DNA of 64,000 nucleotides from Firmicutes bacterium UBA3553 (GTDB lineage: Bacteria > Bacillota > Clostridia > Tissierellales > Sedimentibacteraceae), in assembly GCA_002381185.1 (NCBI GenBank), contig DFOA01000041.1:1-64000 (forward strand). Reading direction: 5' to 3'. Positions 8,732 to 16,884 of the stretch are shown in pieces (the stretch's first letter is position 1; each line of letters begins with the position of its first letter). The position numbers and the translations under genes are program-made. The notes beneath the pieces are model-generated. The model did no database searches and was not told where the DNA came from. It worked only from the letters and a program-made list of their open reading frames with translations.

Positions 8732-8771
8732 AAAAAGACAAGAGGACGTAATTTCATCCCCTTGTCTTTTT
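8732..8771. terminator. Bidirectional terminator between convergent operons
   Basis: AAAAAGACAAG at 8732-8742 pairs with CTTGTCTTTTT at 8761-8771. A/T tracts on both sides allow termination of the frl operon from the left and of the dehydrogenase gene from the right. Confidence 0.8.
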
Positions 8772-8775
8772 ACTG

Positions 8776-9738
8776 TTATTTCTGAATATTTAATTTAACC
8801 CTTAATTTTTCAAGCATGTCTTTTGTCATGGAGTCTAAGTCATATTTCGGGTTCCAGTCCCATTCTTCCCTGGCTGCGGAGTCGTCCAACGAATTTGGCC
8901 ATGAATCAGCTATTTCCTGCCTTATAGGATCAACATCATAGTCCAATTCAAATTTTGGTATGAATTTTCTTATGGATGCAGCAAGCATTTCGGGATCAAA
9001 GCTCATAGCGGTGACGTTAAAAGCATTTCGGTGCTTAAGTCTGTCCGGATTTGCCTCAATCAAATCAATAATGGCACTTATTGCATCCGGCATGTACATC
9101 ATATCCATGTAAGTTCCTTTTTGGATAAAGCTGATATATTTTTGTTGTTTTAGTGCTTCGTAATATATATGTACCGCATAATCCGTCGTTCCTCCTCCGG
9201 GCAGCGTCTTGTATGAAATAAGTCCCGGGAAACGGACGCCTCTTGTGTCAACATCAAATCTTTTAAAGTAATAGTCACATAACAATTCACCGGCAGCCTT
9301 TGTTACTCCGTACATGGTGGTGGGTCTTTGAATTGTGTCCTGGGGAGTATCATCCTTTGGAGTCGAAGGACCGAATGCGGCAATTGATGATGGCGTAAAT
9401 ACCATGCAGTTTTTTTCTCTAGCTGTTTCTAAGACATTGTACAGCCCATTCATATTTATATTCCAGCATTGTTGTGGATTCTTTTCTCCTGTGGCCGATA
9501 GAATGGCAGCGAGGTTTACAATGGTGTTTATTTTATGTTTATCCACTGCAGCTGACAATGATACAGGGTCATTTACGTCTATGATTTCGAATGGACCGGA
9601 TTCAATAAGCTGCTCATGCCCTTCCTTTAATCTTCTGTTACTGGCTACCACATTGTCCGAACCGTAAATTTTACGCATTTCTGCTGTTAACTCCGAGCCT
9701 ATTTGCCCCAATGCTCCCGTGATTAATATTTTTCTCAC
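8776..9738 (-). CDS. SDR-type L-threonine 3-dehydrogenase-like epimerase-family protein
   Basis: Extended short-chain dehydrogenase of 320 residues. The NAD-binding loop TGALGQIG is at residues 7-14, and the catalytic pair is Tyr143/Lys147 in MYGVTK, with PSS as the partner serine motif near 117. The segments VRFPGLISYKTLPGGGTTDYAVHI and DSWPNSLDDSAAREEW are typical of the UDP-glucose-epimerase-like L-threonine dehydrogenases, which oxidise threonine to 2-amino-3-oxobutyrate. GTG start with GGGAGG upstream. No 2-amino-3-ketobutyrate CoA ligase gene is adjacent, so the pathway is incomplete here. It follows the molybdenum hydroxylase genes after a 78-bp AT-rich gap and may be transcribed with them. 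Confidence 0.8.
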   Translation of the reverse strand: MRKILITGALGQIGSELTAEMRKIYGSDNVVASNRRLKEGHEQLIESGPFEIIDVNDPVSLSAAVDKHKINTIVNLAAILSATGEKNPQQCWNINMNGLYNVLETAREKNCMVFTPSSIAAFGPSTPKDDTPQDTIQRPTTMYGVTKAAGELLCDYYFKRFDVDTRGVRFPGLISYKTLPGGGTTDYAVHIYYEALKQQKYISFIQKGTYMDMMYMPDAISAIIDLIEANPDRLKHRNAFNVTAMSFDPEMLAASIRKFIPKFELDYDVDPIRQEIADSWPNSLDDSAAREEWDWNPKYDLDSMTKDMLEKLRVKLNIQK

Positions 9739-9816
9739 AATGTACCTCCCATATTAATTCATTATTATGTTAAATATATATTATGATAACAAAAAAATTA
9801 TATAATATAAATAAAA

Positions 9817-10287
9817 TTATATGCTTCCTGTTAAAATTGAGTTTATGGCTTCTTTTATTTCCTGATAGCTTGTGCATCTGCATAAATTAGATTGGAGCCA
9901 CTGTTCAGTAATATATTCATCTGCATCCATGTGCTGTGCAGCTAGGGAGTGGCATACCATTAAAAATCCTGACGTACAAAATCCACATTGAAATCCCCAT
10001 TTTTCTACGAAAGCTTTTTGAATAGGAGCATTTTTAAGGCCTTCAACTGTCGTTATTTTATGCCCTATCATTTCAACTGTCAGGGTTAAACAGGATTTAA
10101 CAGGCCAGCCATCAACTATAACAGTGCATGCGCCACAATCCCCATTTTCACAGCCAGGTTTTGCACCTGTAAGATTTAATTCGTTTCGAAGGGTATAAAG
10201 CAATGTGTCTGACGGATTTACCACAACCTTTCTTTTTTCCCCATTCACATCAAGTTCTATGATGCTTGTATCTAATATTCTGATCAT
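9817..10287 (-). CDS. Molybdenum hydroxylase 2Fe-2S subunit
   Basis: Iron-sulphur subunit of a xanthine dehydrogenase/CO dehydrogenase-type enzyme, 156 residues from the preferred ATG at 10287 (GAGGTG just upstream; an ATG at 10299 is an alternative). The N-terminal plant-ferredoxin-type cluster uses Cys46, Cys51, Cys54 and Cys66. The C-terminal four-helix domain binds the second cluster through Cys101, Cys104, Cys136 and Cys138 (QCGFC ... CRC). It passes electrons from the molybdenum site to the FAD subunit. Its start overlaps the stop region of the FAD-subunit gene. Confidence 0.93.
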   Translation of the reverse strand: MIRILDTSIIELDVNGEKRKVVVNPSDTLLYTLRNELNLTGAKPGCENGDCGACTVIVDGWPVKSCLTLTVEMIGHKITTVEGLKNAPIQKAFVEKWGFQCGFCTSGFLMVCHSLAAQHMDADEYITEQWLQSNLCRCTSYQEIKEAINSILTGSI

Positions 10288-10288
10288 T

Positions 10289-11122
10289 TCACACCTCATT
10301 TAACATTTTAAAAGTATTTTCAAGGGTGTTTTTAAGCACAAACTTTCTATATTCTGATGACCCCTCGGTATCATTTAATATTGAAGATGATAAAACCTCA
10401 ATAATCTGGCTTGTTTTATTTTTATGACTCATACTCTCATAATTAATAAGATTTTCTACTTCTTTGTTTCTAAAAGGATAGGGATGCAATCCGCTAAATG
10501 CAATTCTGATTTTATCATCCTTTTTAAGTGCTGCCACTGTTAATAGCGGATAAGCAATTTTGTCGCTTTTTGTTTTTTTAACGTGAACATATGGAAGTGA
10601 AAAATATCTTTCATCTATTTTTAAGCCTACTAATATTTCTCCAGGCAGCAGATTTAGTTTTTTATCAAATATTTGATTTAATTGAACTTCTCGTCTGCCG
10701 TTTTTTCCAAATATGACAGCGCTGCTGTCACAAAGTATTAAGGGAAGTGATGTTTCTTTATATATTATCGTTCCGCATAAATTGCCTCCTATGGTCAATT
10801 TGCACTGCACGGTGTGATCAGCTATGCGGGCTGCTGTTTGACCAAGGAGAGGAAATATTTTTGATTCTGATATTTGGCTAAGTGTCACTGCGCTGCCAAT
10901 GTTTAATTTATTGTCCCTCATTTCCATAGTACAACATTCGGTAATTCCTTTTATATCTATGACAGCACCCATATTAATATTATTTGCTCTTGCCATTGTT
11001 ATGATTTCAGTTCCACCGCTATAATACATTGGATTTTTACCCTGTGAATTCAGTTCATTAAATGCTTGGAAGGCTTCTTCTAATGTGTCCACCTTATAAT
11101 ATTCAAATTTGATTGGTATCAT
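10289..11122 (-). CDS. Molybdenum hydroxylase FAD subunit
   Basis: FAD-binding subunit of 277 residues of the same three-subunit enzyme. The flavin-binding pattern YYSGGTEIITMAR near residue 35, TIGGNLCGTI near 110, and the C-terminal CO-dehydrogenase-flavoprotein-like region identify the family. It accepts electrons from the iron-sulphur subunit and passes them to NAD or another acceptor. It overlaps the 3' end of the molybdopterin-subunit gene by 20 bases, showing translational coupling. Confidence 0.9.
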   Translation of the reverse strand: MIPIKFEYYKVDTLEEAFQAFNELNSQGKNPMYYSGGTEIITMARANNINMGAVIDIKGITECCTMEMRDNKLNIGSAVTLSQISESKIFPLLGQTAARIADHTVQCKLTIGGNLCGTIIYKETSLPLILCDSSAVIFGKNGRREVQLNQIFDKKLNLLPGEILVGLKIDERYFSLPYVHVKKTKSDKIAYPLLTVAALKKDDKIRIAFSGLHPYPFRNKEVENLINYESMSHKNKTSQIIEVLSSSILNDTEGSSEYRKFVLKNTLENTFKMLNEV

Positions 11123-13445
11123 TTTTGCCTCCTGTTTTTTTCCTCCAAATATATTCCGGCGTTATTGGAAGTTTATCCACATCAATATCTGCTGCTAAAG
11201 ATATTGCGTTGCCAAGTGCACCAGGAATGCCAATGATTCCGTGTTCAGCTATTCCCCTTGCACCATAGGGCGCTGATAAATCAGGTGTTTCTATAAAATC
11301 AACAACATATTCAGGATTTTCTCCGTATCTCATCATCTTATATGTTCTAAAGCTTGTAGTTTGCATAATGGCATTTTCATCGTATAAAAATTCTTCTCTG
11401 CTTCCTATTCCAAGCCCCATGCTCATGCCGCCCATTAAAAGACCTGTAGCGGATTTTGGATTTATGAGTTTTCCTACATCAATTACAGTTGCAGCTTTGA
11501 CAAATCTGTACGTAAAATCAGTTTTATCAAATTCAATTTCTACTGCTTGCGCCCCAAGTGTCCACGATGGACCTGCTTTACCTATTCCGGTGGCAGGATC
11601 AAGATGCGAAAGCCTGCTCATAATAAAACTTCCTCTTCCAAGAATATGACCACCCACTGTATTTCCATTGTCATATTGGAATCCATAAACTAAATCTTTA
11701 AAAGATATATATGTTGTAGGATCTTCGTTTAAAAATACTCTCATGTTACCAACATCTAAATCTTCAGGAGAACATTTTAGAGCAACAGCAGCAGCTTTTT
11801 TTAACTGCATGATTAAATCTTCTGCAGCTCTCAGCACTGCACTTCCTGCCATATAAGTACTCATGCTTGCCACTGTTTTCCAATGTGTAGGGCTTGTTTG
11901 TGTGTTTACATTCATAACTACATTGATTTTACTTTCAGGCATTTTCATTTTTTCCGCAAGAATTTGAGCCAATGTTGTTTTTGAACCAGGACCTATTTCA
12001 ACAACACCGCAGTTTAAATTTATGCTTCCGTCAGAATTAAAAGTGAGCAAAACACCAGAGGATGCATCAGTAGGTGAATCAGATGTTTTCCAAAAGCAGC
12101 TGATTCCCTTAGTTCTAACTTTCCCATTGCCTAGTTCAATTTTATTACCTTCCTGCCAATTCATGATCTGTTTAAGTTTCTCTAAACAGGAAACAAGGTC
12201 TCCAACATTACTTTTAGTGATTTTCACCTGTGTAGGAGATGTTTTGCCCACTGTTATAGCATTATTAATTCTTAATTGAACGGGGTCCATGCCTAATTTT
12301 AATGCTAATTTATCAAGCATTCTTTCTAAACAAAAAGCATGGCTCGCGTGACTAAATCCTCTGAATGATGTGGAGTAATTATGATTTGTATAAATGCTCA
12401 TTGCATCACATGATAGATTTTCTATACTGTATGGTCCCGAGCAGTCCACTGCAATGGCTTTTGCTAAACGCGGAGATATACCGGAATAAGCTCCGCCATC
12501 AACTAAATAAGTCATTTCTGCAGCTTTTAAATTTCCGTTTTTATCAGCTCCCAGCTTAATTTTTACTTCGGCTCCCATTTTACATGGTGAAGTGGAAATA
12601 TCCTCTTCACGGCTGTTAGCAATTTTTACAGGTCTTCCATCAACAGATCTTGAAGCAAGATATGCTAATAATTCCAACTGAACATTTGCTTTGCCGCCGA
12701 AAGCACCTCCAACAAGAGGTGTATGTACAATAACTTTACTTTCTTCTAATTTAAAATACTTGCTTATATATTTTTTAACAGAAAAGGGGGTCTGTGTTGA
12801 CGTATTGATTAAAACTGTGCCATCCGGTAATATTTCAGCTCTTGCATTTCTAACTTCCATAGCAGCATGATCGGCCTGCGGCTCTGTAAAATTTCCTTCC
12901 ACAATGACTATGCTTTCCTGCCAGCCCTTATTCATATCGCCTTTTCTGATTTTTACAACATGTGAAATATTAGTGTTTTTTTGCGGATATACGTACTTAG
13001 ATTCAAATTTATAATCAGTTAAATTCTCGTGAATTAAAGAGGCATTTTCTTTTATTGCTTCAGAAACTGAATTTACAGCAGGAAGTGGGTCATATTCTAT
13101 TTTTATTAAATTTGATGCTCGCATTGCAGTCTGCTCACAATCAGCAACCACTATAGCGACCGGCTCCCCGTAATACCTGACTTTGTCCTTTGCAATGGGA
13201 GGTCTGTCATCAATAAGTTCCCCGGATAAAATCTCGCAATCATTTCCTGTTAAAACAGATTTAACACCAGATTCTTTTAATGCTGCAGAAATATCAATGG
13301 ATTTAATTTTAGCATGTGCATATGTGCTGCATAACATCTTTGCATGAAAAATATTCCTGACATCTTCATCCACATTATATTTTGCGGCCCCGGTTACTTT
13401 ATCCAGTGCTTCTTTTTTGAGAATGCTATTGCCTAAAACCGTCAA
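11103..13445 (-). CDS. Molybdenum hydroxylase molybdopterin-binding subunit
   Basis: Catalytic subunit of 780 residues of the xanthine dehydrogenase/aldehyde oxidase superfamily. The two-part structure is clear: an Ald_Xan_dh_C type N-terminal domain and molybdopterin-binding C-terminal domains, with GGAFGGK at residues 246-252 and FRGFSHASHAF near 360. The catalytic glutamate lies in GIAEHG at about residue 734, in the position of the GVGE motif of xanthine dehydrogenases. The substrate cannot be read; the family oxidises purines, nicotinate, aldehydes and other heterocycles. No cofactor-maturation gene (XdhC type) is adjacent. Confidence 0.92.
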   Translation of the reverse strand: MTVLGNSILKKEALDKVTGAAKYNVDEDVRNIFHAKMLCSTYAHAKIKSIDISAALKESGVKSVLTGNDCEILSGELIDDRPPIAKDKVRYYGEPVAIVVADCEQTAMRASNLIKIEYDPLPAVNSVSEAIKENASLIHENLTDYKFESKYVYPQKNTNISHVVKIRKGDMNKGWQESIVIVEGNFTEPQADHAAMEVRNARAEILPDGTVLINTSTQTPFSVKKYISKYFKLEESKVIVHTPLVGGAFGGKANVQLELLAYLASRSVDGRPVKIANSREEDISTSPCKMGAEVKIKLGADKNGNLKAAEMTYLVDGGAYSGISPRLAKAIAVDCSGPYSIENLSCDAMSIYTNHNYSTSFRGFSHASHAFCLERMLDKLALKLGMDPVQLRINNAITVGKTSPTQVKITKSNVGDLVSCLEKLKQIMNWQEGNKIELGNGKVRTKGISCFWKTSDSPTDASSGVLLTFNSDGSINLNCGVVEIGPGSKTTLAQILAEKMKMPESKINVVMNVNTQTSPTHWKTVASMSTYMAGSAVLRAAEDLIMQLKKAAAVALKCSPEDLDVGNMRVFLNEDPTTYISFKDLVYGFQYDNGNTVGGHILGRGSFIMSRLSHLDPATGIGKAGPSWTLGAQAVEIEFDKTDFTYRFVKAATVIDVGKLINPKSATGLLMGGMSMGLGIGSREEFLYDENAIMQTTSFRTYKMMRYGENPEYVVDFIETPDLSAPYGARGIAEHGIIGIPGALGNAISLAADIDVDKLPITPEYIWRKKTGGKNDTNQI

Positions 13446-13457
13446 TTCATTTCCTCC

Positions 13458-13646
13458 CTATTTTATTATGATATAATCGCCGCAATTTAATTGCGAAACA
13501 TTGGCCTTCATAGCTTTTGCAATATCTCTGCACAATATTTTCTGTTCTTCAACATCATTTGCTATCAGTATTAACGGATTTCCTCCAAAGACTCTTTCTT
13601 TATTCAATGTAATATACGCAATTATCTCAGCTTTATCTTTTGCCAT
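13458..13646 (-). CDS. Small protein of the 'capping complex subunit for YIEGIA' type
   Basis: A 62-residue protein with the pattern MAKDKAEIIAYITLNKERVFGGNP and ending CGDYIIIK. I recognise it as the small partner that is usually encoded beside YIEGIA-family membrane proteins, which it is here. Its biochemical role is not known to me; the family name implies that it forms a cap on the YIEGIA assembly. It lies 12 bp upstream of the molybdopterin-subunit gene and 22 bp downstream of the YIEGIA gene, so all are very probably on one transcript. Confidence 0.65.
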   Translation of the reverse strand: MAKDKAEIIAYITLNKERVFGGNPLILIANDVEEQKILCRDIAKAMKANVSQLNCGDYIIIK

Positions 13647-13668
13647 GGTAATCTCTCCTAGCTTTTAA

Positions 13669-14577
13669 TTATTTATCTTCAAGCGGACTTTTCATTAGTT
13701 CAGGATTCTTTTTAACATTTTCTAAAATTGGAGTTTGTTTTATTGTATCAATAAAAGCTCCTTCATCCCTTATTATTGGCACTATAGCTAGAGCAATTTT
13801 GCCTGTACTAAATTGTTTCCTGATAAAATTATATCTTTTAACACCAAGCCTTCTGCAAACTTCAAAAAGTATTGCCTGTCTTTGTCCATAATTATCTAAA
13901 GTGATGCGGAAATGGTCTTTTTTAGGACATATTACAGCTCCAATACCTTCTGATTGTACCAATTTTCTTGAATTATCAGTTCCTAATAAATTGGTAACAA
14001 ATATATTATCCACGTATAGTTCGGAATTTCGCACTTCAATTTTACCGATTTTAACTTCTGCAAGATCCCCAACATTATGTCCTTTTGAAAATCTTCTTAA
14101 AATTAAAAATGTAATCGAACCGGCTAATACACCAACTAAAACATTCACCCAAATTATTGAGCTGTTTACCACATACATGCTTATTTCAGTAATAAAGGAT
14201 ACTAAAAGAGCAAAATAATTTCTTGCCTCATATGTTTTAGCAATACCATCTATGTACGCATCTCCTCTTTTAGCATATTCAGAACTATCAACAGCTTTTA
14301 GACTTTCATTTTCTATTTTTCTAATATCCCTAAAATGCTGTATACCCAATGTTAGAAAAGTAATAGCAGAATAATTCTTAGATAAAAATGCTGGAACGAC
14401 TACAGCACCTAGACCTGCAGCAACAATACCTGATACTAAATTTAATAAATATCCATTAGGATAACTTGGATATTGCCTATAATCCTGGATTATGGTCAAT
14501 ATCCTTGCTAAACTTCCCATTACAATAGCAGTACCTATAAAAATAAGTTCCTGCTGTGATATAATTTCTTCTTTCAT
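13669..14577 (-). CDS. YIEGIA-family membrane protein
   Basis: A 302-residue protein with three to four predicted membrane segments in the first half (residues about 11-30, 44-65, 120-165) and a soluble second half. The family-defining motif appears as YIDGIA at residues 108-113 followed by KTYEARNY. Family members occur in spore-forming Firmicutes; their function is not established as far as I know. Here it is the first gene of a minus-strand operon that continues with its small partner and a molybdenum hydroxylase, an association I cannot explain. AGAGGT precedes the ATG. Confidence 0.75.
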   Translation of the reverse strand: MKEEIISQQELIFIGTAIVMGSLARILTIIQDYRQYPSYPNGYLLNLVSGIVAAGLGAVVVPAFLSKNYSAITFLTLGIQHFRDIRKIENESLKAVDSSEYAKRGDAYIDGIAKTYEARNYFALLVSFITEISMYVVNSSIIWVNVLVGVLAGSITFLILRRFSKGHNVGDLAEVKIGKIEVRNSELYVDNIFVTNLLGTDNSRKLVQSEGIGAVICPKKDHFRITLDNYGQRQAILFEVCRRLGVKRYNFIRKQFSTGKIALAIVPIIRDEGAFIDTIKQTPILENVKKNPELMKSPLEDK

Positions 14578-14788
14578 TATGACCTCTAATTAAATTATAG
14601 CTTTAAGTAGTATAGATTATTATAAAATACATTGATTTTCTTATTATTCTATTTTTAATTTTAATTATTCAAAAAGCTAAAAAGATATTATATTGAGCCA
14701 TTTTCTGCGGAAACAAACAGCAGATTATTAACTGTCACGGTATAAAAATTTATCATTTAATATTCGAACTGAAAAATTTGCATAGTGC

Positions 14789-14817
14789 TTGCACATCGCA
14801 ATACAAGATGGTATACT
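14789..14817 (+). promoter_or_regulatory. Promoter of the toxin-antitoxin operon
   Basis: TTGCAC at 14789-14794, a 17-bp spacer and TATACT at 14812-14817. Transcription would start near 14824, which rules out the GTG at 14785 as a start and supports the ATG at 14848. Confidence 0.75.
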
Positions 14818-14847
14818 ATAAATAAAAACAATAAGGAGGAAATTTGC

Positions 14848-15153
14848 ATGGCAAGAACATCTAATATATTTGCTCGTGTAGAACCGGAAATCAAAAAACA
14901 GGCAGAAATAATATTAGACCAATTGGGTATTCCTATGTCAAATGCTATTAGTATTTTTCTACGTCAAATAGTATTGCAGAAGGGTATTCCGTTTGAAATG
15001 AAATTACCACAGAGTAAACCTGTTGCATATGCTTCATTGACGGAAGAGCAATTTAATGCTGAAATTGAAAAAGGTCTGTCAGATTTGGGTTATGGTAAGG
15101 TCATTTCGGCTCAAAGTGTTGCGGAAAAAATAAATCGGGATTATGGTATATGA
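14848..15153 (+). CDS. RelB/DinJ-family antitoxin
   Basis: A 101-residue antitoxin. The N-terminal half (ARTSNIFARVEPEIKKQAE ...) is the ribbon-helix-helix DNA-binding and dimerisation domain of the RelB/DinJ family, and the C-terminal half would wrap the toxin. The ATG at 14848 has AAGGAGGA seven bases upstream. Antitoxins of this type bind their own promoter and repress the operon with the toxin as co-repressor. It overlaps the toxin gene by four bases. Confidence 0.92.
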   Translation: MARTSNIFARVEPEIKKQAEIILDQLGIPMSNAISIFLRQIVLQKGIPFEMKLPQSKPVAYASLTEEQFNAEIEKGLSDLGYGKVISAQSVAEKINRDYGI

Positions 15154-15455
15154 GCTGGAACGTGATTTATACAGAACAGGCAGAACGTGACTTGAGAGAT
15201 ATTTTCGAATATATTGCATTTAATCTGCTCGTTCTAGATACAGCAAAAGAACAGATAAGAAGAATTATCAATAATATTGCAGAATTGGATGAAATGCCGT
15301 TTAGGCATGCTTTATATAAAAAAGAACCATGGGATAGTAAAGGCTTGCGCGTTTTACCGATAGATAATTATATTGCATTCTATCTGCCTATTGAAGTGAA
15401 TAAAACGGTGGTGATTATCCGTATTATGCACGGAAGTCGGGACATCGATGTTTGA
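15150..15455 (+). CDS. RelE/ParE-family toxin
   Basis: A 101-residue protein with the RelE/ParE fold pattern: WNVIYTEQAERDLRDIFEYIA at the start, a helical hairpin, then GLRVLPIDNYIAFYLP and VVIIRIMHGSRDID in the C-terminal strands. The final RIMHGSRDID resembles the family R-xx-H-x-R-d region. Whether it cleaves ribosome-bound mRNA (RelE type) or poisons gyrase (ParE type) is not decidable from sequence; the ParE-like ending slightly favours ParE-type structure. Co-translated with the antitoxin through an ATGA overlap. Confidence 0.9.
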   Translation: MSWNVIYTEQAERDLRDIFEYIAFNLLVLDTAKEQIRRIINNIAELDEMPFRHALYKKEPWDSKGLRVLPIDNYIAFYLPIEVNKTVVIIRIMHGSRDIDV

Positions 15456-15507
15456 TGAAGTTTTAAGAGATGTAAAAACCAGATGAACAATAAAATAACT
15501 GAATAAT

Positions 15508-15570
15508 AAAATTGACCATTAGATTTAAGTAGTAATAGTATTCTATCTTCTAAATCTGGTGGTCATTTTA
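15508..15570 (+). terminator. Terminator hairpin after the toxin gene
   Basis: A long inverted repeat: the arm around TTGACCATTAGATTTA (15512-15527) pairs with TAAATCTGGTGGTCA (15551-15565) with a few mismatches, and an A-tract/T-tract flank lies on either side. It can act on both strands. Confidence 0.65.
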
Positions 15571-15625
15571 AATTTTAATGTCTAAAATTGACTGCAAGAA
15601 TTGAAGATAAAAATATAATATTTAC

Positions 15626-15654
15626 TTGACAACTAAAAATATAAAGAATATAAT
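15626..15654 (+). promoter_or_regulatory. Consensus promoter of the opine dehydrogenase operon
   Basis: TTGACA at 15626-15631, a 17-bp spacer and TATAAT at 15649-15654: a full match to the sigma-A consensus. Two operator-like repeats lie directly downstream, so it is probably tightly repressed when not induced. Confidence 0.85.
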
Positions 15655-15666
15655 TTATACAAACAT

Positions 15667-15686
15667 CCAGTTGTACGTACAACCGG
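15667..15686 (+). promoter_or_regulatory. Putative GntR operator 1
   Basis: GTTGTACGTACAAC at 15670-15683 is a perfect 14-bp palindrome, extended by CC at 15667 and GG at 15686. It lies just after the predicted transcription start of the opine dehydrogenase operon. The GntR/UTRA regulator at 18391 is the likely binder (inferred). Confidence 0.6.
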
Positions 15687-15690
15687 ACAT

Positions 15691-15712
15691 ACTAACAAAC
15701 ATGTATGTTAGT
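15691..15712 (+). promoter_or_regulatory. Putative operator 2
   Basis: ACTAACA (15691-15697) and TGTTAGT (15706-15712) form an inverted repeat around ACATGT. It lies about one helical turn and a half from operator 1 in the 5' leader. Confidence 0.5.
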
Positions 15713-15757
15713 TAAAAAAATAAAGACTTAATAAAATCAGAGAATGGAGATGTTGAA

Positions 15758-16846
15758 ATGAGGAAAAGGTTTGTAATAATTGGTGCTGGAAACGGAGGAC
15801 AATCCCTGGCCGGAGATATGGCAATACGTGGCGTAAGGGTTGATGCTATTTATGACAAAAATGCGGAAGCAATAGCACCAATTGCAGAAAATGGTGGTAT
15901 AAAAATGAGTGGGCCTGTAGTACAGGGCTTTGGGGCTGTTGATTGTGCCACAACGAATCTTGAGGAGGCAATGAATTCAGGCGATGTTTTTCTGGTCGCA
16001 ATCACATCTAATTTTCATATGGTGCTTGCTTCCGAGATGGCTCCCTTCATAAAACCGGAACATACAATAGTGCTTCTTCCAGGTTATGTAGGTAGTTCCA
16101 TTTCATTTGCTAATACTCTAAAGAAGCGCGGAGTAAAAGAGCTGCCTTTGATAGGTGAATCTTTAAGTTTCCCCTATGCAACAAGATTGATTGGCCCTGC
16201 TCATGCCGGAATAAAAGCTCGTAAGTATGCTCTTCCTATGGCTGCTTTTCCGGCATGCAGAAATCAGGAATTTATAGATATCGTACAACAGGCCATACCA
16301 GAAGCAATTCTTTCAGAAGATACTCTAACTGTTGGTTTTAATAACTCTAACCCTACAACTCATGTAGCATTCTATCTGTTTAATGTCGGAAAGGTGGAGT
16401 CAGATGAGGCTAAAAATGCAGATTTTCATAGTTGGGGAACACCAAGTGTTGTTAGAATCCAATACGCAATGGATAACGAGCGTATGGAGATAATGAAAGC
16501 ACTGGGGCTCAAGCCTATATCCTATGACGAATTTCATACTATTTGTTATAAGGGAAATCATTTTCAGCCAATAGCCCAATCCAACGAATTGCCTGAAAAT
16601 GCAAGTCAGATTCCTGGTCGTTTTATTGATGAAGATATCCCGATGGGTTTAGTACCAATGCAAGCATTAGCAAGAAAACTGGGAGTTCCGACACCAACAA
16701 TTGACACTCTTATACTTATGGGAAATCTTGTGAGAGGCAAGGATTTCACTAAGGAAGGTACATCGCTAGAAATTATGGGAATTGATAATATGAACATTGA
16801 AGAAATATTATCATATGTACACGGAAAGGAATTGGCAGTTAATTAA
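15758..16846 (+). CDS. NAD/NADP octopine/nopaline dehydrogenase family protein
   Basis: Opine dehydrogenase-family enzyme of 362 residues. These enzymes reversibly couple an amino acid and a 2-oxo acid through a reduced secondary amine, using NAD(P)H. The Rossmann loop IGAGNGGQS is at residues 7-15. The C-terminal catalytic domain contains NNSNPTTHVAFYLFNVG and the alpha-helical DNERMEIMKALGLK segment typical of the family. Here it is the first gene of a catabolic-looking operon with its own importer, so I infer oxidative opening of an imported opine-like secondary amine. GGAGATG spacing supports the ATG at 15758. Confidence 0.88.
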   Translation: MRKRFVIIGAGNGGQSLAGDMAIRGVRVDAIYDKNAEAIAPIAENGGIKMSGPVVQGFGAVDCATTNLEEAMNSGDVFLVAITSNFHMVLASEMAPFIKPEHTIVLLPGYVGSSISFANTLKKRGVKELPLIGESLSFPYATRLIGPAHAGIKARKYALPMAAFPACRNQEFIDIVQQAIPEAILSEDTLTVGFNNSNPTTHVAFYLFNVGKVESDEAKNADFHSWGTPSVVRIQYAMDNERMEIMKALGLKPISYDEFHTICYKGNHFQPIAQSNELPENASQIPGRFIDEDIPMGLVPMQALARKLGVPTPTIDTLILMGNLVRGKDFTKEGTSLEIMGIDNMNIEEILSYVHGKELAVN

Positions 16847-16884
16847 TTACATATGAAAGGATACTTAACGGAGGAAATTAAATT

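Noticed and set aside
14785..14847. N-terminal extension of the antitoxin frame (GTG 14785)
   Set aside because: It overlaps the -35 and -10 elements; the ATG at 14848 has an AAGGAGGA site and the correct family start.
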